From Pedobacter sp. MC2016-24 (GTDB lineage: Bacteria > Bacteroidota > Bacteroidia > Sphingobacteriales > Sphingobacteriaceae), in NCBI RefSeq assembly GCF_015223055.1, contig NZ_JADFBX010000005.1, forward strand, positions 248,001 through 312,000: a stretch of 64,000 bases of DNA, given 5' to 3'. Shown one piece after another: positions 45,572 to 55,221 of this stretch. Every line of letters starts with the position of its first letter. The stretch's first letter is position 1. Made by a program: the position numbers and the translations under genes. Below the pieces are notes generated by a model. That model was not told the origin of the DNA and ran no database searches. It was given only the letters and a program-made list of their open reading frames with translations.

Positions 45572-46807
45572 TTAAAGATCTTGATTTAAATGATTTATCT
45601 TCTTCACGCTTAAATTAGATGACAAAGCTGATGCCATAAAAGAAAAGGTACTCACAGTTAAGAAAACAAGTAAAAAATCCTTCCATTTTAATACGCTTGG
45701 ATAAGCACTTGGTATGGCCAGATTTTCCTGGGACATTTTAACCAAACCAAATTTCTGTTGTAACAAACAAAACAAAAAGCCTATGACCAATCCGGCAATA
45801 CAACCAGCCATAGTGATCATCATACCCTCAAAAAGAAATATGCGCTTGATTAATTTTTTACCGGCGCCTAAGCTGCTTAAAATGGCTATATCTTTCAGCT
45901 TATCAATCACCAGCATGGTTAAAGAACCGATGATATTAAAGATGGCAATAACCAGGATAAAGGTCAAAATAATATATACCATCCATTTCTCACTGCCAAG
46001 AATATTATACAACACCTTATTTTGCTGAATCCGGTCTTTAATTTCAAAATCCTTATCCAGGTGCTGGGCAACCTCTTCGATAAACTGATCTACGTTTATG
46101 CCTTTATTTAAATTAATTTCTATAGCCGAGACCTTTTCCGGTTCGCCCAAAAGTGTTCTCGCAAAACGTAAAGGAACAATAGCCACATTGTCAAAATCCT
46201 GCTGCACTTCAAATACGCCTGAAACCGGAATAGACAAAATGGTAAAATCATCCGCCGGATTGATGCTACTGCTACTCTGCGCCTTCTTTTTAGGAGAGAA
46301 AACCTGTATCGGATTAAACGGATCAGTCGTATTTACCATCAAATAGGTTTGAATGGCCGATCCAATAACTGCATAATTTAAGCTCCTGTTCTCCAATTTA
46401 AAATCACCATCAATTGTAATGCTGTCCAGACTTTTATTCTTCAGATAGTCTGAACTCACTCCCTTAACCAACGCCACAGATTGTTTATTATTATACCTTA
46501 AAAGCGCATTTTCGGCAAGTACCTCAGTATAAGAGTAAATGCGCTTATCTTTTTTTAAAGTATTAAAATAGGCCACATTGGGATCAAAAGTTTTACCTTT
46601 TTTAGGTGAAATGATGACCTGAGGGGTGATGGTATTGAACATTTTAAGCACCACTTCTTCAAAACCATTGAAAACAGACAAAATGATGATCAGTGCGGCG
46701 CTTCCAACAAAAACACCGGTCACAGAAATGGCCGAGATGATATTGATGGCATTGGTAGATTTTTTTGCAAAAAGATACCTGCGTGCTATGTAAAATGCTG
46801 TGTTCAA
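45572..46807 (-). CDS. LolC/LolE-type lipoprotein-releasing permease (FtsX family)
   Basis: The 411-residue inner-membrane protein has the LolC/E N-terminus YIARRYLFAKKSTNAINIIS, one helix (about 22-47), a periplasmic domain of about 210 residues, and a C-terminal FtsX domain with three helices (about 272-400). With a LolD ATPase such proteins extract lipoproteins from the inner membrane. No ATPase gene is nearby. A Bacteroidota cell with many surface lipoproteins needs this function. General MacB-like transport is less likely given the N-terminus. Confidence 0.88.
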   Translation of the reverse strand: MNTAFYIARRYLFAKKSTNAINIISAISVTGVFVGSAALIIILSVFNGFEEVVLKMFNTITPQVIISPKKGKTFDPNVAYFNTLKKDKRIYSYTEVLAENALLRYNNKQSVALVKGVSSDYLKNKSLDSITIDGDFKLENRSLNYAVIGSAIQTYLMVNTTDPFNPIQVFSPKKKAQSSSSINPADDFTILSIPVSGVFEVQQDFDNVAIVPLRFARTLLGEPEKVSAIEINLNKGINVDQFIEEVAQHLDKDFEIKDRIQQNKVLYNILGSEKWMVYIILTFILVIAIFNIIGSLTMLVIDKLKDIAILSSLGAGKKLIKRIFLFEGMMITMAGCIAGLVIGFLFCLLQQKFGLVKMSQENLAIPSAYPSVLKWKDFLLVFLTVSTFSFMASALSSNLSVKKINHLNQDL

Positions 46808-46825
46808 TGTCTCTTTATGGTAAAC

Positions 46826-47464
46826 CTATTGTAGAAATGGATTGTGTTGCTTTTCGAAACCAATGGTTGTCGATTGACCATGTCCAGGATAAACCCGGCA
46901 ATCATCAGGCAATATAAACAAGTTATTTTTGATACTATTGATTAATTGCAAATGGTTGCCCCCAGGCAGGTCGGTACGTCCGATGCTGGAATAAAACAAA
47001 ACATCCCCCCCGATCAGGAAGTTATCGGCAGCAGCATAGAAACACAAATGCGCAGGAGAATGTCCTGGGGCAAAAATAAGTTCCAGCTGGCTGCTTCCAA
47101 AGTGAACCGTTCCTGTTTCCGGCAGAAATACTTCAGGCTCCGGAGAAAGTTCATACTGTAGCCCCATTTGTGGCAAATAGCCCGGAATAGCCTGCAGTAT
47201 GTAAAGTTCACCCTGATGAAATTGCGGTTTCAGCCCCCAGTTGTCAAACACAAATTTATTCCCAAATACATGATCGTAATGACAATGAGTATTTAAAAGC
47301 AATACTGGCTTTAGATTCTCTGAGCGGATAAAATTAACCAGTACATTTTGCTCAGCCGAATCATACATACCTGGATCAATGATGACGCATTCACCGGTCT
47401 CATCATACAAAACGTAAGTATTTTCCCTGACAGGGTTAAAAGTAAACTGCTTAATGCTAATCAT
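46826..47464 (-). CDS. Metallo-beta-lactamase-fold hydrolase (glyoxalase II-like)
   Basis: The 212-residue cytoplasmic protein has the zinc motif NTHCHYDHVFGN (His60, His62, Asp64, His65), FAPGHSPAHLCF, IGGDVLFYSSIGRTDLPGG and VYPGHGQSTTIG. The 'FYSSIGRTDLPGG' segment is typical of the YcbL/GloB-like group that hydrolyses thioesters such as S-lactoylglutathione analogues. Substrate is not defined by sequence alone. Confidence 0.9.
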   Translation of the reverse strand: MISIKQFTFNPVRENTYVLYDETGECVIIDPGMYDSAEQNVLVNFIRSENLKPVLLLNTHCHYDHVFGNKFVFDNWGLKPQFHQGELYILQAIPGYLPQMGLQYELSPEPEVFLPETGTVHFGSSQLELIFAPGHSPAHLCFYAAADNFLIGGDVLFYSSIGRTDLPGGNHLQLINSIKNNLFILPDDCRVYPGHGQSTTIGFEKQHNPFLQ

Positions 47465-47476
47465 GATGTTATTTGT

Positions 47477-48061
47477 TTAGTCTTTCCATTTAAAGGTACT
47501 GATCATTTTGTCGATATCCTTTTTGATAAATGAAACGACGGGTTGAATCGAATCGTATTGTGGGCGCTCATTGAAATAAAGTGCTGCCCTGAAATAATGT
47601 TTTACGCTGTCTGTTAAAAAGAACTGAACAGAAGAAGCTGTATTGCCTTCTATGGCGTAATAAATGCCATAAACCTTTTTATCCGGATAACTGATTAGCT
47701 TCTGATCAATCGAATTTGCCTTCACCGTATGCTTGAAAGCAAAAGTACGGGCATCTTCCACCAAATTTTCATACTCCTTTTTGGAAGATACATCATAATA
47801 CGTAAGGTGTAAGCGTCCGTTAAAGCTTGGGAAGGCTAAATTATACCAGCAAGGCTGGGTATCAGAACTTTGATCGGGCAACATTTTCGCATAAGTCGGA
47901 TATTCAAAGCTATAAGCACAGCCCGATTGAAACTGCTGATATTTTTTTACTGGAAAATCGATTTTAAAATAGCCTCTGGGTTTAGGCGAGTAACCATCGC
48001 TTTGACAAGCCGTAAAGGCCAGAATCAGCACACAAGCCGAAAACCACAGCAAACGTTTCAT
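47477..48061 (-). CDS. gldD: Gliding motility lipoprotein GldD
   Basis: The 194-residue lipoprotein (Cys19 in AFTAC-QSD) has the GldD hallmarks YSPKPRGYFKIDFPVKKYQ and CAYSFEYPTYAKM near the N-terminus. In Flavobacterium GldD is needed for gliding and for the type IX secretion system. Pedobacter-like bacteria often keep gldD without obvious gliding. It sits 2 bases after the aroE stop in a tight run. None of the other gld genes (gldJ, K, L, M, N) is in the window. Confidence 0.88.
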   Translation of the reverse strand: MKRLLWFSACVLILAFTACQSDGYSPKPRGYFKIDFPVKKYQQFQSGCAYSFEYPTYAKMLPDQSSDTQPCWYNLAFPSFNGRLHLTYYDVSSKKEYENLVEDARTFAFKHTVKANSIDQKLISYPDKKVYGIYYAIEGNTASSVQFFLTDSVKHYFRAALYFNERPQYDSIQPVVSFIKKDIDKMISTFKWKD

Positions 48062-48063
48062 AT

Positions 48064-48810
48064 CTATTTATTCCAAATTTCCCAGGAACGGATGGCCTGC
48101 AGATACAACATCTCCAGTCCGTTCTTTGTTTTTCCGCCATGCAAACGAACTTCTTTTAGAAATAACGTTTCTTCAGGATTGTAAACCAGGTCATAGGCCA
48201 CATGCTGCTCAGTCAAAAACTGGTAAGGAATCTCTGGCTGCGTATCGTAGCTGGGCGACATGCCCAATGGTGTCGTGTTGATCAGTACGGTATATTCGCT
48301 GAGCATCGCTTCGTCAACTTCACTATACAGAATACTGGTTTCAGAAGGCTTACGGGTAACCACCAGAAAATCAATGCCCAGCTTACCCAGTACATATTTG
48401 ATGGCTTTGGCAGCACCCCCATCACCAAAAACAAGTGCCCGTCGGTGTGCTTCACCAAGCATCGGCTTTAAAGATTCTTCAAAACCATAAGCATCGGTAT
48501 TGTAACCTTTCAGGTATCGCTTTCCGTTTTCCGCCCATTCAATTGAAATGCAGTTGACCGCACCAATTTGTGTTGAAGCCTCATCCATCTCATCCAGAAA
48601 AGGCAGAACCTTAACTTTATAAGGAATCGTCACATTCATTCCACACAATTCCGGATCATCCGAAACCAGTGCAGAAAAAAGGTCAATATGTTCAATCGGA
48701 TAAAGTTCGTAAGCAGCGTTTTTTATTTCCTCTGCGATAAATTTTTCCGTAAAGAACTTTTTAGAAAAAGAATGTGATAACGGATAGCCGATTAAACCAA
48801 ATTTTCTCAT
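48064..48810 (-). CDS. aroE: Shikimate dehydrogenase
   Basis: AroE reduces 3-dehydroshikimate to shikimate with NADPH. The 248-residue protein has YPLSHSFSKKFF (Ser12, Ser14), MNVTIPYKVKVLPFLD with Lys65, GYNTDAYGF with Asp106, and the nucleotide loop VFGDGGAAKAIKYVL. It is a little shorter than E. coli AroE but all key residues are present. It lies 25 bases after the phosphosulfolactate-synthase-like gene. Confidence 0.95.
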   Translation of the reverse strand: MRKFGLIGYPLSHSFSKKFFTEKFIAEEIKNAAYELYPIEHIDLFSALVSDDPELCGMNVTIPYKVKVLPFLDEMDEASTQIGAVNCISIEWAENGKRYLKGYNTDAYGFEESLKPMLGEAHRRALVFGDGGAAKAIKYVLGKLGIDFLVVTRKPSETSILYSEVDEAMLSEYTVLINTTPLGMSPSYDTQPEIPYQFLTEQHVAYDLVYNPEETLFLKEVRLHGGKTKNGLEMLYLQAIRSWEIWNK

Positions 48811-48835
48811 TTAATGATCGATGCGGATAAGCAAT

Positions 48836-49603
48836 TTATATACCCAGGTTTAAGAAATGGTCAAAAGTATCGCCCCTAAGGCCCAGACGTATGGTTTCTA
48901 AAGGTATCACTTCTGCCGGTGCAATATTTCCAAGATTGACATTCGCACCAAGTAATTTAATAAACCAAACCTGCTGCTCTTTTTGCGGAGCTTCCCAGAT
49001 GATGGTTTCTTCAGGTATTTGCGTTAAAATCTCATCAACCAAACCTTCACGAACCTCTCCAGACCCCCTGTATATACCAACATTACCTCCTTCTCGGGCT
49101 TCTGCAATCACTTTCCATGATCCGGCTTCGATTTCAGCATTCATCAATTTGATCCATTTGTAAGGGGCAAATATCTTAGTTGCATCTTTTGAGCCTACTT
49201 CAGAGATCACGGTTACCTGTTTCGAAAGCTTTTGAATATACTCGCATTTCAAATCATGTTCAATGGTGATCGAACCGTCAGAAACTTCGGCATACTCCAT
49301 TCCAAACTGATCCAACACCTTACGATAATCGTCAAATTGATTTCGGATAATAAAAGCCTCGAACAGCGTACCACCAAAATAGGTCGGAATACCCGCGTCT
49401 CTATAAATCTGTAATTTCTCTTTCAGGTTAGGCGTTACAAAGGAAGTTGCCCAGCCCAGCTTTACAATATCGGTATGTATTCCGGCTACTTCTATAAAAT
49501 CTTCAGTTTGTCTCAAGCTCAATCCCTTGTCCATAACCATTGTAATTCCTTTATTACGTGGTTTTGCCGGTCGCTCCGGGATATTATTTAATGGGTAGTT
49601 CAT
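48836..49603 (-). CDS. Phosphosulfolactate synthase-like protein (ComA family)
   Basis: The ATG at 49603 (MNYPLNN) is preferred over a GTG three codons upstream. The 255-residue protein matches the ComA family: KPRNKGITMVMDKGLSLRQT, DIVKLGWATSF, PTYFGGTLFEAF, EVSDGSITI, ISEVGSKDA, and EAREGGNVGIYRGSGEVREG. ComA in methanogens adds sulfite to phosphoenolpyruvate on the way to coenzyme M. This bacterium is not expected to make coenzyme M. A role in making a C3 sulfonate, for example for sulfonolipids, is a hypothesis. It begins the run aroE-gldD-MBL-LolC/E-NlpE-like. Confidence 0.85.
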   Translation of the reverse strand: MNYPLNNIPERPAKPRNKGITMVMDKGLSLRQTEDFIEVAGIHTDIVKLGWATSFVTPNLKEKLQIYRDAGIPTYFGGTLFEAFIIRNQFDDYRKVLDQFGMEYAEVSDGSITIEHDLKCEYIQKLSKQVTVISEVGSKDATKIFAPYKWIKLMNAEIEAGSWKVIAEAREGGNVGIYRGSGEVREGLVDEILTQIPEETIIWEAPQKEQQVWFIKLLGANVNLGNIAPAEVIPLETIRLGLRGDTFDHFLNLGI

Positions 49604-49619
49604 ATCAGTCACAAAGGTG

Positions 49620-49655
49620 AAAAAAAATTAGACAGTTTTTATCAATCCTGTCTAA
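49620..49655 (-). terminator. Intrinsic terminator after the TPR gene
   Basis: On the minus strand TTAGACAG, a 12-base loop and CTGTCTAA are followed by eight Ts (49620-49627). It lies 14 bases past the TPR stop and only 16 bases before the next start codon (49603), so transcription of the following run depends on read-through or on a start within this short gap. Confidence 0.8.
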
Positions 49656-49669
49656 TAAAAGGCTTTTAC

Positions 49670-51073
49670 TTATTTTACGTATTTACGGATCACATCTACA
49701 ATCGCATTGTTGTCTTGTAATTGCGGCAAATATTCAAATAAAATGTAGTGTTTCTCCGGATCTGTTGCCAATGCAGTTTCCAGATAAACCAGCGCTTCAT
49801 TTTTTTCCCCTAAAGCAAACAGGTATGCCACCATCCGATAATACAGTTCTGCAGCATCCGGATTGTTTTTAATGGCATCAGCGATGGTTTCAGAAGCTTC
49901 CAGCGTTTTTCCCTGCTCGTAAAGTACGGTTGAAAAATCGAGCCAGGCCTCTATATCCACCGGGTTATATTCCAAAACTTTATAGTATGCTTCTACAGAT
50001 TGTTCGATCTGACCAAGCTTGTAATATGCATCAGCCATAGCAAACCAGAAGTCTGGATTTTCTCCATCCAGCTCCAATGCTTTTTTGTAAAAATGAAGTG
50101 ACTCAAAAAAACGTTCCTCAAAATTGAGGGTTACGCCAATTCCGAACCAGGCATCTGCCATGCTGGGATCCATTTTTACGGATTTCTTATAATAAGCCCG
50201 GGCTTCATCCATCCGCTCCAGCTTTTCGTAGCATTCGCCAATGGCACAATACGTATCTGCATTGGGCTGCTCGTATTCAAATGTCTGCTTATACACATCA
50301 ATGGCCTCCTGGAAACGATCCAGTTGTACCAATGCATTTCCTTTATTATAGTAGGCAGAAGCAAAATTATCCTTGATCAGAATGGCATAATCATAAGCGT
50401 CAATCGCTTTTTCATACAAATCCAGCTTATGGTAAGAATTTGCCAGATTGTACCAGGCCGCATAAGAATAAGGATCATTGTCAATATATTCCTGGTAAAA
50501 TTGTATGCTCTCCTCTTGCTTATCCAGAATGTCGTAACAAAAAGCCAGTTCGTACAAGCCATCTTTGTTTTCCATATTCTGCTCCAGGCTTTGCTTAATG
50601 TAGACAATGGCGCTTTCGTAATCCAGCATATTCTGGTATACATAAGCGATTTGCAGCAAAATCTCGTCTGTCGTTTCGGCAAAGGTTAGTGCAATCTGAA
50701 AATTATCAAGCGCTTCAGAGTAACGTTCCAGACTGTTGTAAATGTTCCCGCGCAAAATATAAATCTCTGCTTCAGAAGCCTCAAGTAGTTCTGCCTTCTG
50801 CAGGGCTAAGAATGCGCGTTCCACCTGATCGGTGATAAAAAACAACTGCGCCTGCTTCACTAAAAAAACCGCAGCATAAGGGTGTTGGTTTAAAGCATAT
50901 TCAATAACCTGCAATGCTTTTACCGGATCGCTCTTTTCAATATAATAATCAATGATGTTTTCAAAAGCCTGTGCATCAAAAAAGTACTGATCCTGATTAC
51001 GTATCATCTCTTCGTAACGTTCAACAGAACGTTGTGCATCATCGCTAAAATCAAAATAAAATTCCTCTTCCAT
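49670..51073 (-). CDS. Tetratricopeptide repeat protein
   Basis: The 467-residue soluble protein has no signal peptide and consists of about eleven consecutive TPR units from about residue 30 to the end. Examples are AWYNLANSYHKLDLYEKAID, YYNKGNALVQLDRFQEAIDV, AWFGIGVTLNFEERFFESLH and FWFAMADAYYKLGQIEQSVE. It starts with an acidic/aromatic stretch (MEEEFYFDFSDDAQ). TPR arrays bind other proteins; the partner is unknown. It appears to be transcribed alone because a terminator follows. Confidence 0.9.
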   Translation of the reverse strand: MEEEFYFDFSDDAQRSVERYEEMIRNQDQYFFDAQAFENIIDYYIEKSDPVKALQVIEYALNQHPYAAVFLVKQAQLFFITDQVERAFLALQKAELLEASEAEIYILRGNIYNSLERYSEALDNFQIALTFAETTDEILLQIAYVYQNMLDYESAIVYIKQSLEQNMENKDGLYELAFCYDILDKQEESIQFYQEYIDNDPYSYAAWYNLANSYHKLDLYEKAIDAYDYAILIKDNFASAYYNKGNALVQLDRFQEAIDVYKQTFEYEQPNADTYCAIGECYEKLERMDEARAYYKKSVKMDPSMADAWFGIGVTLNFEERFFESLHFYKKALELDGENPDFWFAMADAYYKLGQIEQSVEAYYKVLEYNPVDIEAWLDFSTVLYEQGKTLEASETIADAIKNNPDAAELYYRMVAYLFALGEKNEALVYLETALATDPEKHYILFEYLPQLQDNNAIVDVIRKYVK

Positions 51074-51373
51074 GTTTTGAATTATTAAAGAACAAATCCC
51101 CTAGTTAATTATATCATAAGTTTACAACTAAAAAAACTAGCTTAAATCAAATAATTTTCAACATTCACACAAATTAAGGGTAAGTAACTGATAATATTCA
51201 CAGTTAACCATTCGTATTTTTGATGTCGAGCTGTGTATTTCTTCTACAACAACAGGGGGGTATGATCAGAATTCTACTGCAAAAGAACACAACTTTATTT
51301 AAAAAAAGGTAAAATTCAAGTCACGAAACTCCTTTGACTCCTGGCAACAACTGCGCACGATTGCCTTAAACAT
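51074..51373. other. Non-coding stretch between TPR and GIN-domain genes
   Basis: About 300 AT-rich bases without a credible gene. A perfect TAnnTTTG box (TATTTTTG) lies on the plus strand at 51215-51222, but no TTG at the normal distance. A possible plus-strand transcript from about 51228 to the hairpin at 51379-51402 would be about 180 bases and could encode a 16-codon peptide from 51262 preceded by GGGGGG. This is weak evidence and I treat it only as a candidate small RNA region. Confidence 0.25.
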
Positions 51374-51402
51374 AAAAAAAGAGCATGAATCATCAAGCTC
51401 TT
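51374..51402 (-). terminator. Terminator after the GIN-domain gene
   Basis: AAGAGC (51379-51384) pairs with GCTCTT (51397-51402), extended by TGA/TCA past one mismatch. In minus-strand RNA the stem is followed by a run of seven Us (51374-51380). A second small GC stem, CCCGG/CCGGG (51411-51429), lies between the stop codon and this hairpin. Confidence 0.7.
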
Positions 51403-51442
51403 CTTTTACACCCGGCCCTCCCGTCCGGGGATTTTCCTCCCT

Positions 51443-52084
51443 TTATTTTTTGCTTCTGGCTTTATTTCCGGCCAGTAAAGTATCGCTCACTTGCGCTGTA
51501 CTTACAATTAATTCCTCATCTAAGGCTTTTGTTGTAGTATTTACCGCTGCAAATTCTTCCATTTTTAGTTTGGCTACTTTTCCTTTAACAGACATGTGAT
51601 CTGTAGAAGTTCCTCTTAATTTTAAAGCAGAGTTGTCGATCACGTAAGTGTATAAGCTGCTTGCTGTTGCATTTACATCTGCACGGGCATTATCTTTAAG
51701 GAATACCTGCAATGCCTCTGCTGAAAATTTCCCCTTAGTAATTACTGAAGCTGTATTTGAGGCATCGATTCTTTGTAAGTTTTTTACATATACAATAATA
51801 GTTATAGGTTGATCTTCATTTGAATTGATAAACAGTTTATCTCCTCTTTGTACTACTGTGGTTAAATCCTTGTTATACTCATTGTAAATGATCACTCTTT
51901 GTCTGTCGGCCTGAACCAGCTCTACATGTACATTTCCTTTAACCACCACTTTATTAAAATCGATACCGGACGAGATTGTAGTTAAATTTGTTACCGGACC
52001 TGCCGCATTTGAAGTAAATGCTGAAGTAGACAGAACGATTGCAGTTAATGCTGAGGCGAATAATGTTTTTACTGAAGTTTTCAT
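51443..52084 (-). CDS. GIN-domain (DUF2807-type) exported protein
   Basis: The 213-residue protein has a signal peptide (1-28, ending SNAAG) and a right-handed parallel beta-helix-like GIN domain: GIDFNKVVVKGNVHVELVQ, LTTVVQRGDKLFINS, LQRIDASNTASVITKG and AEALQVFLKDNARADVNATA. The family is labelled a putative adhesin head, and is widespread in Bacteroidota envelopes. The C-terminus ends in basic residues (KARSKK). It stands alone between two non-coding gaps. Function is unknown beyond probable envelope location. Confidence 0.85.
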   Translation of the reverse strand: MKTSVKTLFASALTAIVLSTSAFTSNAAGPVTNLTTISSGIDFNKVVVKGNVHVELVQADRQRVIIYNEYNKDLTTVVQRGDKLFINSNEDQPITIIVYVKNLQRIDASNTASVITKGKFSAEALQVFLKDNARADVNATASSLYTYVIDNSALKLRGTSTDHMSVKGKVAKLKMEEFAAVNTTTKALDEELIVSTAQVSDTLLAGNKARSKK

Positions 52085-52326
52085 ATTTTTAAGCTTTAAG
52101 TTTTTTAAATTGTTTACATATAAGTCGCCCCAAACAGCAAAACGTTACAACGTTTTTTTCGCTTTTATGCAAGCTCGATGTAAATCCCGACGAACGGCCT
52201 AAATTTTTCGACAAACAGATTTAAAAAATCTGTAATAATTGAGCCTTTTATTTGAAAGCACCTCAATTTGATGTAAGTTTAAAACTTTTTAATTCCTTAC
52301 CCTTTGATTGTTTTAATCTTCAGCTA

Positions 52327-55221
52327 ATGTTACGTGTAGATAGTTCCAAACCATGCAAAATTGTATATTCATTATGTAAACACGCATATTTTGGCTATTT
52401 AATTGAACCACATATCGTTCAGCTGAACCCGCAGGGGGATTTTTCCCTGACTTATCAGCGCTTATTTTCCCATACCGCTAAAGAGTTTGCAAAGCATTTA
52501 TCTGACACCGATTTTAAACTGATTAAAACGCTTGATGAAATTGAACAGGATTTCATCATTAAAAAGTACCACAAAAAAGTAATCCGGCCTGCAGAGTTTT
52601 TTGGGAAATTTTTTAACGACAAGTTCTATGAAACCGTCAGACCTAAAATTGAGAAAAAACTAGCCGAAGTCCTCAATTTCCTGAGGGCAAACGGAACACT
52701 ATACCTGATGGATAAAGATGGCTGGCCTGCAGAGCGGAAAATTGATATTGCCACCGAACCAGCTACGGTACTTTTCCATTTCCGGCGTAATGAAGAAGAA
52801 ACCCGGTATTTTCCAACCATCAAATACCAGGGCATGCGGATTGATTTCATGTTTAAAGATGCCCAGGTAGTGAGTAATCAGCCAGCCTGGTTGCTCCTCA
52901 ATGATGTCCTTTATTTTTTTGAACAGGATATTGAGGGTAAAAAACTTCAGCCCTTTCTAAATAAAAGGTTCATTACCATCCCAAAAGCCACAGAAGAAAC
53001 CTATTTCGGGAAATTTGTTTGCCCTCTTATTGAAAAATACCACGTTTATGCCGAAGGTTTTGACATCAAAACAGAGAAACATGAACCGAGACCAGTCCTA
53101 AAAGTCATTTATGTAGACTCTGGCATTTCGCAATTGCAATTGTATTTCAAATACGGCACACATACTTTTGCCATGGGCAATGAGAAAAAGGTAACCGTTC
53201 ATCTGCACAAAGAAGACGACAATTACATCTTTACCCGCATCAAGAGAGATGTAAACTGGGAAACTGAGAAATTTCATTACCTGACCAACCTGGGACTGAA
53301 AAAGGCAAGCGCACTTTATTATAACCTGGAAGTGGTGCCACATCAGAACGAAGATCAGTCGTATGCCATTCTAAACTGGGTAAATGAACATTTTGAACAG
53401 CTAAGCGCCGACGGGTTTCTGATTGATCAGCACCAGGGGCCAAAACGATTTCTTTTCGCTACCAGTAAGATCAATTTTGAAATTAAGGAGGATAACGATT
53501 GGTTTGACATCAATGCCATTGTGTATTTTGGGGAACATCCCATCCCTTTCATTTCACTAAAACAACATATCCTGCATAAAAAACGGGAATTTACGTTACC
53601 TGATGGTTCCATCGCCATTATACCAGAAAAATGGTTTACCCAATATGGAAGCCTGTTTAGCTTATCAGAAGGCGGAAAAGCTTTAAAGCTAAAGAAACAC
53701 CACCTGGGACTCATCAATGAACTGGCAGAAGACAGCATTGCCAACGTAACGCTAAGCCGAAAACTTCAAAAACTCAATGACTTTGAAGATATCGCAGATA
53801 CACAAATGCCGCTGCATTTCAACGGCGACCTGCGCTCCTACCAAAAAGCCGGCTATAACTGGTTTAGCTTTTTAAGAGCGTATAATTTTGGTGGTTGCCT
53901 GGCTGATGATATGGGTTTGGGGAAAACCATTCAGACCCTCGCTATGCTGCAAAAACTAAAAGAAGAAAATGAAGCAAGCGGGACCTTCAATACTTCCCTG
54001 ATCATCATGCCGACCTCCCTGATTTACAACTGGCTAAACGAGGCTAAGAAATTTACACCAGAACTAAAAATATGCGCCCATACCGGTAGCTCCAGGAATA
54101 AGGACATTAGTTATTTCGCTGATTTCGACATTGTCATTACTACATATGGGATTACCCGGGTAGACGTTGACTTGTTTAAGAACTTCTATTTCAGCTACAT
54201 CATACTGGACGAAAGCCAGAACATTAAAAATCCATCATCAAAATCTTTCAAAGCTGTAAAAGCATTAAAATCTCGGCATAAGCTCATCTTGAGTGGTACC
54301 CCCGTAGAAAACTCGGTTAGCGACCTTTGGACGCAGCTGACCTTTTTAAACCCGGGCTTACTGGGTACCCAGGCTTTCTTCAATGAAGAGTACGTGCAAG
54401 CCATTGAAAAAAGAAAAGATGAAGAAAAAGCGCGTAAACTTCAGGCCATCATCAAACCCTTTGTTTTACGCAGAACCAAAGAGCAGGTGGCTGCAGAACT
54501 GCCTTCTAAAACCGAACAGGTGTTTTATTGTACCATGACAGAAGATCAGGCTGCAGTTTACGAAGAAACCAAGTCAGCCTACCGTAACGACCTTTTGAGT
54601 GGTATGGAAGATGGAACTGCAGCGCAAAAACAAGTACAGCTTTTACAAGGCTTAACCGCTTTGCGTCAACTGGCCAATCACCCTTTGATGATTGATGAGC
54701 ATTATCATTCCGATTCTGGTAAATTTGAAAGCGTGATCCATACCCTCGACAATGTATTGAAAGGCGGCCACAAAGTTTTGATATTCTCCCAATTCGTCAA
54801 ACACCTCAATATTTTCAAGCAATATTTCGAAAAAGAGGAAATTCCTTTTGCTTATCTCGACGGTGCCACAAAAAACCGCGGTGAGATTGTAGCTGAATTT
54901 CAGGAAAACCCAGACCTCAAAGTATTTTTAATCTCCATTAAAGCTGGCGGCGTAGGATTAAACCTTACCCAGGCCGATTATGTATTTATACTTGATCCCT
55001 GGTGGAACCCGGCGGTAGAACAACAGGCCATAGACAGAAGTCACCGCATTGGTCAGGAAAAAAAGGTATTTATTTATAAATTCATTGCAAAAGATACTGT
55101 TGAAGAAAAAATCCTGGCTTTGCAAAACCGCAAAAAGAAGTTGGCCAGTTCTTTAATTACAACCGAAGAAAGCTTCTTCAAATCATTGAGTAAAGCTGAT
55201 ATTCAGGAGATACTTAGCTAA
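52327..55221 (+). CDS. SNF2-family DEAD/DEAH helicase
   Basis: The ATG at 52327 (MLRVDSSKPC) is chosen over a TTG 25 codons upstream. The 964-residue protein has a roughly 480-residue N-terminal region of the bacterial SNF2-associated type, then the ATPase: Walker A ADDMGLGKTIQTL (GKT at 532-534), Walker B ILDESQNIKN, motif III LSGTPVENSV, and the helicase C lobe with VLIFSQFVKHLN, SIKAGGVGLNLTQADYVF and QQAIDRSHRIGQ. Such proteins translocate on double-stranded DNA; bacterial members are linked to transcription recycling (RapA-like) or repair. No SWIM zinc motif is seen. It overlaps the convergent aat gene by 8 bases. Confidence 0.93.
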   Translation: MLRVDSSKPCKIVYSLCKHAYFGYLIEPHIVQLNPQGDFSLTYQRLFSHTAKEFAKHLSDTDFKLIKTLDEIEQDFIIKKYHKKVIRPAEFFGKFFNDKFYETVRPKIEKKLAEVLNFLRANGTLYLMDKDGWPAERKIDIATEPATVLFHFRRNEEETRYFPTIKYQGMRIDFMFKDAQVVSNQPAWLLLNDVLYFFEQDIEGKKLQPFLNKRFITIPKATEETYFGKFVCPLIEKYHVYAEGFDIKTEKHEPRPVLKVIYVDSGISQLQLYFKYGTHTFAMGNEKKVTVHLHKEDDNYIFTRIKRDVNWETEKFHYLTNLGLKKASALYYNLEVVPHQNEDQSYAILNWVNEHFEQLSADGFLIDQHQGPKRFLFATSKINFEIKEDNDWFDINAIVYFGEHPIPFISLKQHILHKKREFTLPDGSIAIIPEKWFTQYGSLFSLSEGGKALKLKKHHLGLINELAEDSIANVTLSRKLQKLNDFEDIADTQMPLHFNGDLRSYQKAGYNWFSFLRAYNFGGCLADDMGLGKTIQTLAMLQKLKEENEASGTFNTSLIIMPTSLIYNWLNEAKKFTPELKICAHTGSSRNKDISYFADFDIVITTYGITRVDVDLFKNFYFSYIILDESQNIKNPSSKSFKAVKALKSRHKLILSGTPVENSVSDLWTQLTFLNPGLLGTQAFFNEEYVQAIEKRKDEEKARKLQAIIKPFVLRRTKEQVAAELPSKTEQVFYCTMTEDQAAVYEETKSAYRNDLLSGMEDGTAAQKQVQLLQGLTALRQLANHPLMIDEHYHSDSGKFESVIHTLDNVLKGGHKVLIFSQFVKHLNIFKQYFEKEEIPFAYLDGATKNRGEIVAEFQENPDLKVFLISIKAGGVGLNLTQADYVFILDPWWNPAVEQQAIDRSHRIGQEKKVFIYKFIAKDTVEEKILALQNRKKKLASSLITTEESFFKSLSKADIQEILS

